From positions 1,350,501 to 1,414,500 of the forward strand of contig NZ_CP028922.1 of NCBI RefSeq assembly GCF_003060825.1: a DNA stretch of 64,000 nt, given 5' to 3'. Below are positions 17,031-25,530 of the stretch, piece by piece; the first letter of the stretch is position 1, and each line of letters starts with the position of its first letter. A model generated the notes under the pieces. It did not search any database. It was given only the letters and a program-made list of their open reading frames with translations, and was not told where the DNA came from. A program made the position numbers and the translations under genes. Origin of the DNA: Paenibacillus sp. CAA11 (GTDB taxonomy: Bacteria; Bacillota; Bacilli; Paenibacillales; Paenibacillaceae).

Positions 17031-17072
17031 AGTATAGAGTAGGAGGAAACATCAAAAGGTGATTCTCATCAC
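17031..17072 (-). promoter_or_regulatory. hcp promoter with Fnr/CRP-like site centred at -41.5
   Basis: The minus-strand -10 is TATACT (17031-17036) with no good -35. GTGAT-N4-ATCAC (17059-17072) matches the GTGA-N6-TCAC core of Gram-positive Fnr sites. Its centre is 41.5 bases upstream of the expected start at about 17024, the class II activation position. Confidence 0.65.
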
Positions 17073-17136
17073 TGAAAATGTGGACGGATTTAGAAAATGG
17101 TAGTAGTAGGTAAAAATGGATGAGGAGGAAACGAGA

Positions 17137-17733
17137 ATGTCCAATTCGCAGATTACCAGAAGAGCCCTTGCCCATTCGCTGAAGGAGCTCATGCAGCACG
17201 TCCCTCTGAATAAAATAACGGTAAATGCCTTGACCCGTCATTGCGGGGTGAACCGTCAAACCTTTTATTATCATTATCATGATATTTATGAGCTGCTCGG
17301 CTGGATATATCAAACCGAGGCGCTGGAGAGCATACAGCCTTATCCCAGCTCCCAAACCTGGAAGGAAGCGATTTACAACATATTTGACTATATCGAGAGC
17401 AACAAGCAGTTCTGTTTGAATACGTTAAATTCGCTGGCCAGAAGCCATCTGGATAGCTATCTGTATGCGGTAACCCATAAATTCATTATCGGAGTAGTGC
17501 AAGAGCTGTCTGCCGGGATGCATGTCAGGGAAGAGGACAAGGAGTTTCTGGCAAATTTCTATACACTGGCTTTCACCGGGCTGGTCATCCAGTGGCTGCA
17601 AAATGGGATGACAGCAAAGCCTAAAGAACTCATCGGGAAGCTGAATGAATTGATTCAGGGGAACTTTACGGAGGCGCTGCGCCGGTACGAGCATCTAAGC
17701 CTAAGAGAAGGCAACACTTCTTATACAAAATAG
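17137..17733 (+). CDS. TetR/AcrR family regulator (DhaS-like C-terminal domain)
   Basis: 198 residues from MSNSQITRRALAHS (17137), which has GGAGGAA 6 bases upstream; an ATG at 17116 precedes that site and is rejected. The HTH is NKITVNALTRHCGVNRQTFYYHYHDIYELL, followed by the all-helical TetR ligand domain of the type found in the dihydroxyacetone kinase regulator (FTGLVIQWLQNGM). It is encoded just upstream of oleate hydratase on the same strand and probably controls it. A dyad TTGGTGATG/CATCATCAA (about 17803-17826) in the gap is a candidate operator. Confidence 0.88.
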   Translation: MSNSQITRRALAHSLKELMQHVPLNKITVNALTRHCGVNRQTFYYHYHDIYELLGWIYQTEALESIQPYPSSQTWKEAIYNIFDYIESNKQFCLNTLNSLARSHLDSYLYAVTHKFIIGVVQELSAGMHVREEDKEFLANFYTLAFTGLVIQWLQNGMTAKPKELIGKLNELIQGNFTEALRRYEHLSLREGNTSYTK

Positions 17734-17867
17734 CCAATTTGTCTAGAAATCATACACTCTTTAAGTATTGAGTCTGGTCTGTATGAGCCTCTGGGGACTA
17801 CATTGGTGATGCAAGGCCATCATCAAGGACTCCCACTACTTAACAAAACCTAAGGAGGCTGACGGTT

Positions 17868-19451
17868 TTGAAAACAGAGTACGAGAACAAGCAGATTTAT
17901 TTTGTCGGAGGAGGCATTGCATCCCTGGCCGGTGCAGTGTTCCTCATTCGGGATTGTGACTTTCCCGGCGATCAGATCCATATCATTGAAGAGATGAAGG
18001 TGCTGGGCGGCAGCAATGATGGTGCGGGTGATGCCGCAAACGGTTACATCATCCGCGGTGGACGGATGCTTAATGATGAAACCTACGAGAATTTGTGGGA
18101 TCTCCTGAAGTCAATTCCTTCACTGGATCATCCGGGCCTGTCGGTTCGGGAGGAGATTACCGCCTTTGATAACGCCCATCCGACCCACTCGAACGCGCGG
18201 CTCGTGAATCGGGATGGTCAGGTAGAGGACGTGCTCTCCATGGGATTCGACATGGGGGACCGGCTGGCGATGGGCAAGCTGCTCATCACTCCTGAGGAGC
18301 AGCTGGGGAAAGCCCGGATTAATGATTGGTTCGGCCCTCATTTCTTCCAGACTAACTTCTGGTACATGTGGGCGACGACCTTTGCCTTCCAGCCTTGGCA
18401 TAGCGCGGTTGAATTCAAGCGCTATATGATCCGCTTTATGCATGAATTCCCCAGAATTCAAACCCTTGAAGGTGTTACCCGGACGCCTTACAACCAGTAT
18501 GACTCCATTATTCTTCCTATGCATAAATATTTGGAGCGTCATCAGGTAGATTTTACAATGAAATGTACAGTCACTGACTTGGAATTCAAGGATTCCTCTG
18601 AGGAGATTACCGTAACCAAGATCAAGTACAGCAAGGAGGGAGCTGAGGGGGTTCTGGATCTGCGAGCGGGCGATTTGGTCATTGTTACCAACGGCTCCAT
18701 GACAGAGGGCTCAAGCCTCGGTTCCATGCACGAAGCGCCAAAGCTGAATGGCAAGGGAAGCTCTTGGGCCTTGTGGGATCGAATTGCGGTTAAGAAGCCG
18801 GGACTTGGGAATCCGTCCTCCTTCAATGATCATGTAGAGGGCTCGAAGTGGGAATCGTTCACCGTAACCTGTCAGGATTCCAGGTTCTTTGATCTCATGG
18901 AGAAATTCTCCCGAAATAAAGCGGGAACAGGCGCGCTAGTGACCTTTAAAGATTCAAGCTGGTTCATGTCGATCGTTCTGGCCCATCAGCCGCATTTCCG
19001 CAATCAGCCTGATCATGTCAAGGTGTTCTGGGGATACGGGCTGTTCCCGGATCGCCCTGGAGATTATGTGAAGAAGAAGATGTCGGAATGTACAGGAGAA
19101 GAGATTTTGACGGAGCTGCTGCATCATCTGCATTTTGACGAGAACTCGGAGGCTATTATCCAGTCTGCTAACTGCATTCCTTGTATGATGCCTTATATCA
19201 CAGCTCAGTTTATGCCAAGAGCGGTGAGCGACAGACCACAGGTGGTCCCACCCGGGTCTACGAACCTGGCGTTCATCGGGCAATTCTGCGAAATCCCGGA
19301 TGATGTAGTATTTACAGAGGAGTACTCGGTTAGAACAGCCAGAATGGCGGTGTATCAGCTGCTTGGACTGGATAAGCCGGTCGTGCCAATTCAGCAGCAT
19401 CAATACGATGTTCGAATTCTGCTTCAAGGACTGATTACGGCCTTCAGATAA
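17868..19451 (+). CDS. ohyA: Oleate hydratase (FAD-dependent, myosin-cross-reactive antigen family)
   Basis: 527 residues from a TTG at 17868 with AAGGAGG upstream. The N-terminal FAD-binding IYFVGGGIASLAGAVFLIRD is followed by the OhyA hallmark block GGSNDGAGDAANGYIIRGGRMLNDETYENLWDLL, NHFQTNFWYMW-like FFQTNFWYMWATTFAFQPWHSA, and LAFIGQFCEIPDDVVFTEEYSVRTARMAVY near the end. It adds water to cis-9 unsaturated fatty acids to give 10-hydroxy acids, detoxifying them at the membrane. It is shorter than the 590-residue staphylococcal enzyme. Likely controlled by the adjacent TetR protein. Confidence 0.94.
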   Translation: MKTEYENKQIYFVGGGIASLAGAVFLIRDCDFPGDQIHIIEEMKVLGGSNDGAGDAANGYIIRGGRMLNDETYENLWDLLKSIPSLDHPGLSVREEITAFDNAHPTHSNARLVNRDGQVEDVLSMGFDMGDRLAMGKLLITPEEQLGKARINDWFGPHFFQTNFWYMWATTFAFQPWHSAVEFKRYMIRFMHEFPRIQTLEGVTRTPYNQYDSIILPMHKYLERHQVDFTMKCTVTDLEFKDSSEEITVTKIKYSKEGAEGVLDLRAGDLVIVTNGSMTEGSSLGSMHEAPKLNGKGSSWALWDRIAVKKPGLGNPSSFNDHVEGSKWESFTVTCQDSRFFDLMEKFSRNKAGTGALVTFKDSSWFMSIVLAHQPHFRNQPDHVKVFWGYGLFPDRPGDYVKKKMSECTGEEILTELLHHLHFDENSEAIIQSANCIPCMMPYITAQFMPRAVSDRPQVVPPGSTNLAFIGQFCEIPDDVVFTEEYSVRTARMAVYQLLGLDKPVVPIQQHQYDVRILLQGLITAFR

Positions 19452-19460
19452 AGTTGAGAA

Positions 19461-19516
19461 TAAGCCGTCCGTCATCTCAGGCGAAGAGAGCCTTGAGACA
19501 GCGGGCGGCTTTGTTA
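19461..19516 (+). terminator. Intrinsic terminator of ohyA
   Basis: A long stem (AAGCCGTCCG...TCTCAGGC pairing with GCCTTGAGA...CGGGCGGCTT) followed by TGTT. Confidence 0.75.
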
Positions 19517-19680
19517 TGCACATCATAATGCCGCATAGCTTGAACGGTACCATGCGCGCAACCCTTGAATCTGGCTTCTCAAAAAGAGCCTGGCCTTCAG
19601 AAAGTGATGTTTGCTAATGACATGAACGGGTAATTATAAATAACGCATGATCAAGTCTAAATCATGAAGGAGGATTTACC

Positions 19681-19845
19681 ATGCCTAACGAAGAAGAAAT
19701 TCGCAACAAAGAAAATAAAGCAGGAGATTCCCTTGCAGAACAGAAGAAGATGGAGAATGGAGTAGACATTGAGCCAGAAGCTGATGAATGGGTGGCTAAA
19801 ACCACTCCTCATGCGGAGAACAGCACAACTTCGTCCAAGGAATAA
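19681..19845 (+). CDS. Small acidic hypothetical protein (54 residues)
   Basis: MPNEEEIRNKENKAGDSLAE is the start of a hydrophilic, Glu/Lys-rich, probably disordered peptide without Cys or membrane segments. It has an excellent GAAGGAGG site 6 bases upstream of the ATG and a very strong terminator 2 bases after the stop, so it looks like a real monocistronic gene. The function is not recognisable; a general-stress or spore-associated small protein is conceivable. Confidence 0.7.
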   Translation: MPNEEEIRNKENKAGDSLAEQKKMENGVDIEPEADEWVAKTTPHAENSTTSSKE

Positions 19846-19846
19846 C

Positions 19847-19896
19847 AATGACAAACAACCGTTCCGTATGCTCATACGGAACGGTTGTTTGTCATT
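19847..19896. terminator. Bidirectional terminator with perfect 24-bp stem
   Basis: Two perfect 24-nt arms meet at a 2-nt centre (CT). The core is CGTTCCGTATG/CATACGGAACG and the outer arms end in T-rich AAACAATGTC-type sequence on both strands. It covers the stop codon of the GNAT gene and serves both convergent genes. Confidence 0.85.
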
Positions 19897-20833
19897 TCAC
19901 CGCAAGCTCTTTAACGTAGAGCGCGGTTTGAAGATCTGGCTGCATGCCAAGTTTACGGTACAGACGCTGCGCTCCAGTCAGGCTGTCCGTGTCCACATAC
20001 AGCAGAACGGTCCGTTCACCTCTGGCATAACCTGCGGCAAAGGCGTATGTCAGCAGTGCCTGCCCCACACCCCTATGCCTGTGTGAACGCACTACTCCTA
20101 GCAGCTCAATGAAGAGACCGTCATCCTGCAGGTTGCTGATTAGGAAGCCAATAGGCTTTGTTCCTTCCCATGCTATGAACCAAAGGGATGGATCATAGGC
20201 ATCGCCCTGCTGCTCCTTGATCCAGACGGCTGCGTCCTTCGTGGAGTACCCCCAGGCATCCTGAAAGGATGCCTCATAAATGCCGTGAAGCAAGCCTTCG
20301 TCCTGCCCGGGCCGGATGGGTTCGATACGAATCCCCTTCGGAACCGCGGCTCCTTCAGGCAGGGGATTCTTATCAAGGACAAGCTTCATTCGTTGGTACA
20401 GCCTCTGGAAGGTGTAACCTCGGGCCTCTGCAAGCCGCCGGGCTAACGTATTGGTAAAGGGCAGGTGATTCATCAGCCTTTGTCCTTCACGCCCACCAGT
20501 AAGCTCATAAGCGCGCTGCTCGGCTTGATCTAACAGGGCAGAGCCGATCCCATTTCCCTTGTAATCCGGATGAACAAAGACACATGTATCCATCCTTGTC
20601 TCCCCCCGGATATCCAGGAACGCATATCCCACAAGCTGGGTCTGATCTGTCAAGGCAATCCAGACGTTGTGGGAGAGGTCGAGCGTGCTCCACATTTGCT
20701 GAATATCGGCTAGTGTGATGTCGGGAACGCCGTGATCATCCAAGTCACAGAGGGTAACCAGATTCACTACGGCCTCTGCCAGGTCCGGCACAGGGTGTTC
20801 CAAATGGAAGGAAAATAAGTTCGTCATCATCAT
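19892..20833 (-). CDS. Tandem-GNAT N-acetyltransferase
   Basis: 313 residues with two GNAT domains. The first has DTCVFVHPDYKGNGIGSALLDQAEQRA, the second FIELLGVVRSHRHRGVGQALLTYAFAAGYARGE with the R/Q-x-x-G-x-G/A acetyl-CoA loop, followed by RLYRKLGM. The architecture resembles mycothiol-synthase-like double GNAT proteins, but mycothiol is not made by this group. The substrate is unknown. Three adjacent ATG codons (20833, 20830, 20827) follow AAGGAG. Confidence 0.88.
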   Translation of the reverse strand: MMMTNLFSFHLEHPVPDLAEAVVNLVTLCDLDDHGVPDITLADIQQMWSTLDLSHNVWIALTDQTQLVGYAFLDIRGETRMDTCVFVHPDYKGNGIGSALLDQAEQRAYELTGGREGQRLMNHLPFTNTLARRLAEARGYTFQRLYQRMKLVLDKNPLPEGAAVPKGIRIEPIRPGQDEGLLHGIYEASFQDAWGYSTKDAAVWIKEQQGDAYDPSLWFIAWEGTKPIGFLISNLQDDGLFIELLGVVRSHRHRGVGQALLTYAFAAGYARGERTVLLYVDTDSLTGAQRLYRKLGMQPDLQTALYVKELAVK

Positions 20834-21002
20834 TCAAGCTCCTTAAGCTCTGAATAGCGAGCATGTGAATTTAACCTATGATTGAGATATGACTTATCAT
20901 AAGCTGTTTTCCCTTTTATGAAGCCATCCAATTTCCTAAACCTTATACCAACCAACTTGTATTATAATGAATGATATTCTTTAGGTAAGATGGTGAGAGG
21001 AA

Positions 21003-22466
21003 ATGGCGAATTATCGTTTGGATTGGGTGCCGGATAAGAGCTCTTCTGTTCCAGTCTATTTGCAGATTGTGGAGTACATTAAGCATAGAATTGAGACGGG
21101 CGAATGGACCGTGGGCACAAGAATTCCGTCCCAGCGCAAGCTCGCAGAGCTGTTTAAGGTGAATCGAAGCACGGTGGTACAGGCGTTCGATGAGCTGATC
21201 GCGGATGGCCTTATCGAAGGTCACAGCGGTAAGGGGACCCGGGTTAAGAATAACCTATGGTCGCTCTTCTCCGAAGCCTCCCCGCCGGACTGGAATACAT
21301 ACGTTAAGGAAGGGGTATACCAACCGAACCAGCCCACACTGCAAAGCATACATAAGGTGGAGCCCTTGCCGGATATTGTACGTCTGGGCACCGGAGAGCC
21401 GTCTCCTGAATTATTCCCACAGGAGATGATGAGCGAGATTCTGCACAGACTCCCATCGAGAATTCGTTCTCTAGGCTATGAAGAGGAGAAAGGACTCCTT
21501 GCCCTTCGGGAACAGCTCAGCATATACCTGAACTCAGTGGGCATCAAGGCAACACCTTCTTCGATCCTGATTGTCTCCGGGGCGCTGCAGGCGCTGCAGA
21601 TGATATCGCTGGGACTGCTGAAGCGGGGCTCGACCCTGCTTGTGGAGCAGCCGTCCTATATCAGCTCGCTGAGCGTATTCCAATCCGCAGGCATTCAGCT
21701 GCAAGGCATCCCCGTGGATTCTGAAGGAATGAGCGTGTCTTATATCCAGCAGCATAAGAGAAGGCTGAATGCTTCGCTGCTGTATACGAACCCCACCTTC
21801 CATAATCCGACGGGGACCTGTATGCCGCTTGCGCGGCGGAAGCAGCTGCTGCAATTCAGTGAAGAAGCACAGCTGCCGGTGATCGAAGATGATGTATATC
21901 GAGAGCTGTGGCTGGATCAGGAGCCTCCTCCTTCTCTGAAGTCGCTGGACCGCAGCGGCACGGTGCTATATCTGGGCAGCTTCTCAAAGGCACTTAGTCC
22001 CGGTCTTCGCATAGGCTGGGTAGTGGGACCTGAGCCTGTCATTGACCGCTTGGCCGACATCAAGATGCAGACCGACTATGGCTCAAGCTCCTTATCGCAG
22101 TGGGCAGCTGCCGAGTGGCTGAGCTCCGGGCTTTATCTTGCGCATCTTAATCAGATGCGGCAGATGCTCCGAATCCGCAGAGATACGGCATTGGCTGCAC
22201 TTGAGAGGAACTTCCGGGGGATTGCGGAATGGAGAAGACCGCATGGAGGCTTTTATATTTGGCTGCGTTTACCCTCAGGGCTTGTACTCCGTGAACTCTT
22301 TGATGCTGCGCTTCGGCAGGGCATATTGATTAACCCTGGGAACATTTATGACCAGCCAAGCTCCGGGAGCTACTTACGCCTGTCGTATTCTTACGCCTCC
22401 TTGGAGGACCTGGAGTGGGGGATTGAAAGGCTTGCCGACATCGTACGCTCCCTGATGAAAAGCTGA
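21003..22466 (+). CDS. MocR/GntR-type PLP-dependent transcriptional regulator
   Basis: 487 residues. The N-terminal GntR winged helix (PVYLQIVEYIKHRIETGEWTVGTRIPSQRKLAELFKVNRSTVVQAFDELIADGLIEG) is joined to an aminotransferase fold I domain. The PLP-binding block is YLGSFSKALSPGLRIGW with the Schiff-base lysine; NPTFHNPTGTCM and EDDVYREL are also present. Such proteins (GabR, PdxR) sense amino compounds through PLP. The target gene is not evident; the aminopeptidase downstream is one candidate. A TATAAT lies about 40 bases upstream. Confidence 0.93.
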   Translation: MANYRLDWVPDKSSSVPVYLQIVEYIKHRIETGEWTVGTRIPSQRKLAELFKVNRSTVVQAFDELIADGLIEGHSGKGTRVKNNLWSLFSEASPPDWNTYVKEGVYQPNQPTLQSIHKVEPLPDIVRLGTGEPSPELFPQEMMSEILHRLPSRIRSLGYEEEKGLLALREQLSIYLNSVGIKATPSSILIVSGALQALQMISLGLLKRGSTLLVEQPSYISSLSVFQSAGIQLQGIPVDSEGMSVSYIQQHKRRLNASLLYTNPTFHNPTGTCMPLARRKQLLQFSEEAQLPVIEDDVYRELWLDQEPPPSLKSLDRSGTVLYLGSFSKALSPGLRIGWVVGPEPVIDRLADIKMQTDYGSSSLSQWAAAEWLSSGLYLAHLNQMRQMLRIRRDTALAALERNFRGIAEWRRPHGGFYIWLRLPSGLVLRELFDAALRQGILINPGNIYDQPSSGSYLRLSYSYASLEDLEWGIERLADIVRSLMKS

Positions 22467-22481
22467 TATCGTAAGAAATGA

Positions 22482-22516
22482 AAACCCTGGTACATGAATT
22501 CGTACCAGGGTTTAAT
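22482..22516 (+). terminator. Hairpin terminator
   Basis: Perfect 12-bp stem AAACCCTGGTAC/GTACCAGGGTTT with a short, imperfect U tail. Confidence 0.65.
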
Positions 22517-22528
22517 CTGTTTAAGTAC

Positions 22529-22548
22529 ATAGATTGAGCTAAAGTTTT
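22529..22548 (+). repeat. Second copy of dispersed 20-nt repeat
   Basis: This differs by one base from 871-890. No inverted partner is seen nearby, so it appears to be a half copy or remnant. Confidence 0.4.
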
Positions 22549-22696
22549 GCGTCGAGCCTCCTGTTAGGGAATGGATTTTTCCGCTTTTCATATCTTGGTT
22601 GGGAAGGATGAGGGCCGAATGGTTGATGACAGAGTCGCTGCTACCTTTTATGATTGGATGTATAATTCTAGTAAATCTATGAAGTTGAATGGAAGG

Positions 22697-23815
22697 ATGG
22701 ATAAAGGCGTGGATACTCGGTTACATAAGCTTGCCAAGACGGTTGTGCATTATTCTGCAAGTGTACAGTCTGGAGAAAAGGTGCTGATTCAAGCCCTTGA
22801 TGTGAAGGACCCGGAAATTTTGCAGCCTTTTATTACGGAAATTTTTGAAGCGGGAGGGCAGGCGTTTGTAGAGGTTAGCGATTACCGTCTTAACCGGCAA
22901 ATGATGCTCTATGGTTCAGAGGAACAGTTCAAGCTGGATGCGCAGTTCAAGCTGGAGCAGATGAAGGCGATGGACGCGGTCATTATTATTCTCGGAGAGG
23001 ACAATGTATCCGAATATGCGGATGTTCCTTCTGCGAAGAGAGATGCATACCGCAAGGCATATAAGTCCGTAGGTGATGAGCGGGGCAAGAAGAAATGGGT
23101 GCTCTTTAATGTTCCTACCAAAGCCTACGCTCAGCTGGCCGGGATGAGCACAGAGGCGTATGCGCAATTCTTGTATGACACCTGTACGATGGATTACAGC
23201 AAGATGTCCACGGCCATGGATGCGCTTGTGGAGCTGATGAACCGGACAGACCGGGTTCAGATCAAGGCTCCTGGAACAGATTTGTCTTTTTCCATTAAAG
23301 ATATCCCAGCTGTGAAATGCGCAGGTAAGGTAAATCTGCCGGATGGGGAAGTATTTACGGCTCCCGTGCTGGATTCCGTTCAAGGTGTGATTACCTTCAA
23401 TACGTCGTCCCTGTATGCAGGGCAGACCTTCCAGAACATCCAGCTGAGGTTTGAGCAGGGGAAGGTGACAGCGTGCAGCAGTGATGACAACAAGAAGCTG
23501 ACAGAGCTGCTGGATTCCGATGAGGGAGCGAGATTTATCGGGGAATTCGCGATCGGTGTCAATCCTTACATTAACGAAATTATGAATGACGTCGGGTTCG
23601 ACGAGAAGATTAATGGCAGCATTCATTTTGCGCTGGGAGAGGCCTATGAGGATGCTGACAACGGCAATAAATCGGTCATCCACTGGGACATTGTTCTGAT
23701 GCTGAAGCCTGAATTCGGCGGGGGCGAGATTTACTTCGACGATGTGCTGATCAGCAAGGACGGGCGATTTGTACATGAAGCCCTTCTAGGGCTTAATCCG
23801 GAGAATTTGCTGTAG
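22697..23815 (+). CDS. M29-family aminopeptidase
   Basis: About 372 residues from the ATG at 22697; a GTG at 22709 with GGAAGGA upstream is equally likely. The open frame extends to 22571, but a TATAAT at 22671-22676 suggests that transcription starts after that point. The N-terminal LHKLAKTVVHYSASVQSGEKVLI and the metal-binding blocks GEFAIGVNPYINE, GSIHFALGEAYEDADNGNKSVIHWDIV are typical of the AmpS/PepS metallo-aminopeptidases, which remove N-terminal residues from peptides in the cytosol. Confidence 0.92.
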   Translation: MDKGVDTRLHKLAKTVVHYSASVQSGEKVLIQALDVKDPEILQPFITEIFEAGGQAFVEVSDYRLNRQMMLYGSEEQFKLDAQFKLEQMKAMDAVIIILGEDNVSEYADVPSAKRDAYRKAYKSVGDERGKKKWVLFNVPTKAYAQLAGMSTEAYAQFLYDTCTMDYSKMSTAMDALVELMNRTDRVQIKAPGTDLSFSIKDIPAVKCAGKVNLPDGEVFTAPVLDSVQGVITFNTSSLYAGQTFQNIQLRFEQGKVTACSSDDNKKLTELLDSDEGARFIGEFAIGVNPYINEIMNDVGFDEKINGSIHFALGEAYEDADNGNKSVIHWDIVLMLKPEFGGGEIYFDDVLISKDGRFVHEALLGLNPENLL

Positions 23816-23870
23816 GATCTTGTGAAGGGCTGAATCACCGGGATATCATCCAAGCCTAGTTCATTAACAA

Positions 23871-23925
23871 GGGTAAACTTGAGCGGCGAGCCATGTAATC
23901 GTCTCAGGTTTACCCCTTATTTTTA
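23871..23925. terminator. Bidirectional terminator
   Basis: Stem GGGTAAACTTGAG/CTCAGGTTTACCC with T-rich sequence on the plus side. It lies between convergent genes. Confidence 0.75.
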
Positions 23926-24918
23926 TCTGAGTAGATTAGAGCTTTGGCCAAAATAGGCGGCTTCTGCCTTCATTCCTTCTGTCAGCCTATTTCTTAGGTG
24001 AACAAGCCATTCTGGTTCATGCTCCCACCGCTCGTTCACGGCTCTCCATACCCGTGCATAACCATACAAATTGGCAAACCGGCTGCAGATGGGAAGAAGG
24101 CGTTCAAGATGCTCTGGTAGCTCAAACTCGGTGCAATAGCCTTCTAGAAAAAGACTTTTCTTGTGGGCGAAATGTTCTACAGGAATATACTCCTGCAAGC
24201 TGTTTAAGGCTCGTTCTACATCCATCGCATACCAATGGTACATTGCGTCATCAAAATCAATGACATGGCAGGTGCCTGAAGCCTCCTCATAGAACACATT
24301 ATCAGCTTCAAAATCATAGTGGATCAGTCCGTACATATTTGAGCTTGTGGACAATTCTGCAAATTTCTGTCTAAGAAGATGAGCTTCTTTCAGGGCGGTT
24401 TCCTCATCTGGATTATGGCCTAGCAGCTCTTCAATCCAATCCAGTACATCCATGCAACTCCACCTCGGGGGATTGACCGGGCTGTATTGGCTGGATAACC
24501 GGTGAAGCTTACCCAGTGCTTGGCCGTAGGAGAAGAGTAGGGGGGCATTAAACTCGGTGCGGCTTAGCTGAGTACCGGCCACCCGCTTGAACACGGTTGC
24601 ATAAAAGGTTCCCCAAGGGGTCTCGGCTTCTACAAGCTCACTACCGCTGCGCGAAGGAACGGCCTCTAAAGCTTCAAATTGGTGGGCGTGCAAATAACGA
24701 AGGAATTCAAGCTCAGCCTTGAGATTTGGGCCCAGCTTCTCGGACTTGGGTGCAAAGCGAAGCAGCTGCGGCCTCCCTTCAGAGCGGAAAGGATAGACGG
24801 CATTGGACGATATTCTATAGTGCTTAAAGAGCCCTAATGAATCTTCATCGTAGGACCAGTTCTTCAATAACATCTCGGCCAGGTCAGCATTATAGAACAA
24901 GTATTTCAGTTTTAACAT
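23923..24918 (-). CDS. Aminoglycoside phosphotransferase/choline-kinase-fold protein
   Basis: 331 residues of the APH fold. The N-lobe RISSNAVYPFRSEGRPQLLRFAPKSE is followed by the catalytic YGLIHYDFEADNVFYEEASGTCHVIDFDDAMYHWYAMDVERAL, in which HYDFEADN replaces the classic HGDxxxxN loop and IDFDD is the metal-binding DFG equivalent. Related proteins include spore coat kinases (CotS-like) and homoserine kinase type II. The substrate is unknown. It is a single gene with a modest AAGG site. Confidence 0.8.
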   Translation of the reverse strand: MLKLKYLFYNADLAEMLLKNWSYDEDSLGLFKHYRISSNAVYPFRSEGRPQLLRFAPKSEKLGPNLKAELEFLRYLHAHQFEALEAVPSRSGSELVEAETPWGTFYATVFKRVAGTQLSRTEFNAPLLFSYGQALGKLHRLSSQYSPVNPPRWSCMDVLDWIEELLGHNPDEETALKEAHLLRQKFAELSTSSNMYGLIHYDFEADNVFYEEASGTCHVIDFDDAMYHWYAMDVERALNSLQEYIPVEHFAHKKSLFLEGYCTEFELPEHLERLLPICSRFANLYGYARVWRAVNERWEHEPEWLVHLRNRLTEGMKAEAAYFGQSSNLLR

Positions 24919-25131
24919 CGGATAAAGACCTTCTGGTTTGACATATGGATTGCTCCCTTCAAGGCAGATTTGATTCTATCGTACCTGCTGGGAGTCAGAT
25001 AGACCATGACAAGAACAAGTATAGTTTATTTTTCCGTGGAAATGAGCCCATAACTACTCCGTTTATGGTGGGGACAAAATCCAAACATTTGACTTAGAAA
25101 CCGGAAAATATGGTGGTATTTTTCCAAAGGC

Positions 25132-25159
25132 TTGATTTATAGGGATATCTTAGTACAAT
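25132..25159 (+). promoter_or_regulatory. arsR promoter giving a probably leaderless transcript
   Basis: TTGATT (25132-25137), 16-base spacer, TACAAT (25154-25159). The arsR ATG lies 6 bases after the -10, so transcription is expected to begin at or next to the start codon. No ribosome binding site is present. Confidence 0.6.
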
Positions 25160-25165
25160 GGTTTT

Positions 25166-25456
25166 ATGACTACTCAAAAAATAATAAATGATGAACTCAG
25201 AGTCAAAATATTTAAGGCGTTAGCCGATGAAACAAGATTGGACATCATACGAGCTCTATACACCAGCAGGAAGGAGATGAATTGTGGAGAAGTAGGAGAC
25301 ATTCGCGATACTACGAAATCGAATACTTCGTATCACTTGCGTGCTTTAAAGGAGGCGAAATTGATCAAGGTACGAAAAGAAGCCCAAGCGAAGTATATGA
25401 GCATCGATTTGGAGACATTTCAAACTTACTTACCCGGATTTCTGGATACGTTGTAG
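25166..25456 (+). CDS. ArsR/SmtB family repressor
   Basis: 96 residues, a bare winged helix: KIFKALADETRLDIIRALYTSRKEMNCGEVGDIRDTTKSNTSYHLRALKEAKLIKVRKEAQAKYMSID. There is one Cys (MNCGEV), but the metal box ELCVCDL is absent, so the ligand may not be a metal. It precedes an MFS exporter. A dyad AGTTCAA-N6-TTGAACT (25481-25500) between the two genes and the hairpin around 25103-25125 are candidate operators. Confidence 0.88.
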   Translation: MTTQKIINDELRVKIFKALADETRLDIIRALYTSRKEMNCGEVGDIRDTTKSNTSYHLRALKEAKLIKVRKEAQAKYMSIDLETFQTYLPGFLDTL

Positions 25457-25478
25457 AAAGAAATTCTTTTTTTTTTCA

Positions 25479-25510
25479 TTAGTTCAATAATACTTGAACT
25501 ATAGAACTAA
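25479..25510. promoter_or_regulatory. Nested dyad upstream of the MFS gene (candidate ArsR operator)
   Basis: The inner pair AGTTCAA/TTGAACT (25481-25487, 25494-25500) and the outer pair TTAGTTC/GAACTAA (25479-25485, 25504-25510) lie 20-50 bases before the MFS start. Confidence 0.5.
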
Positions 25511-25530
25511 CTACAAAGGGTGATTATAGA

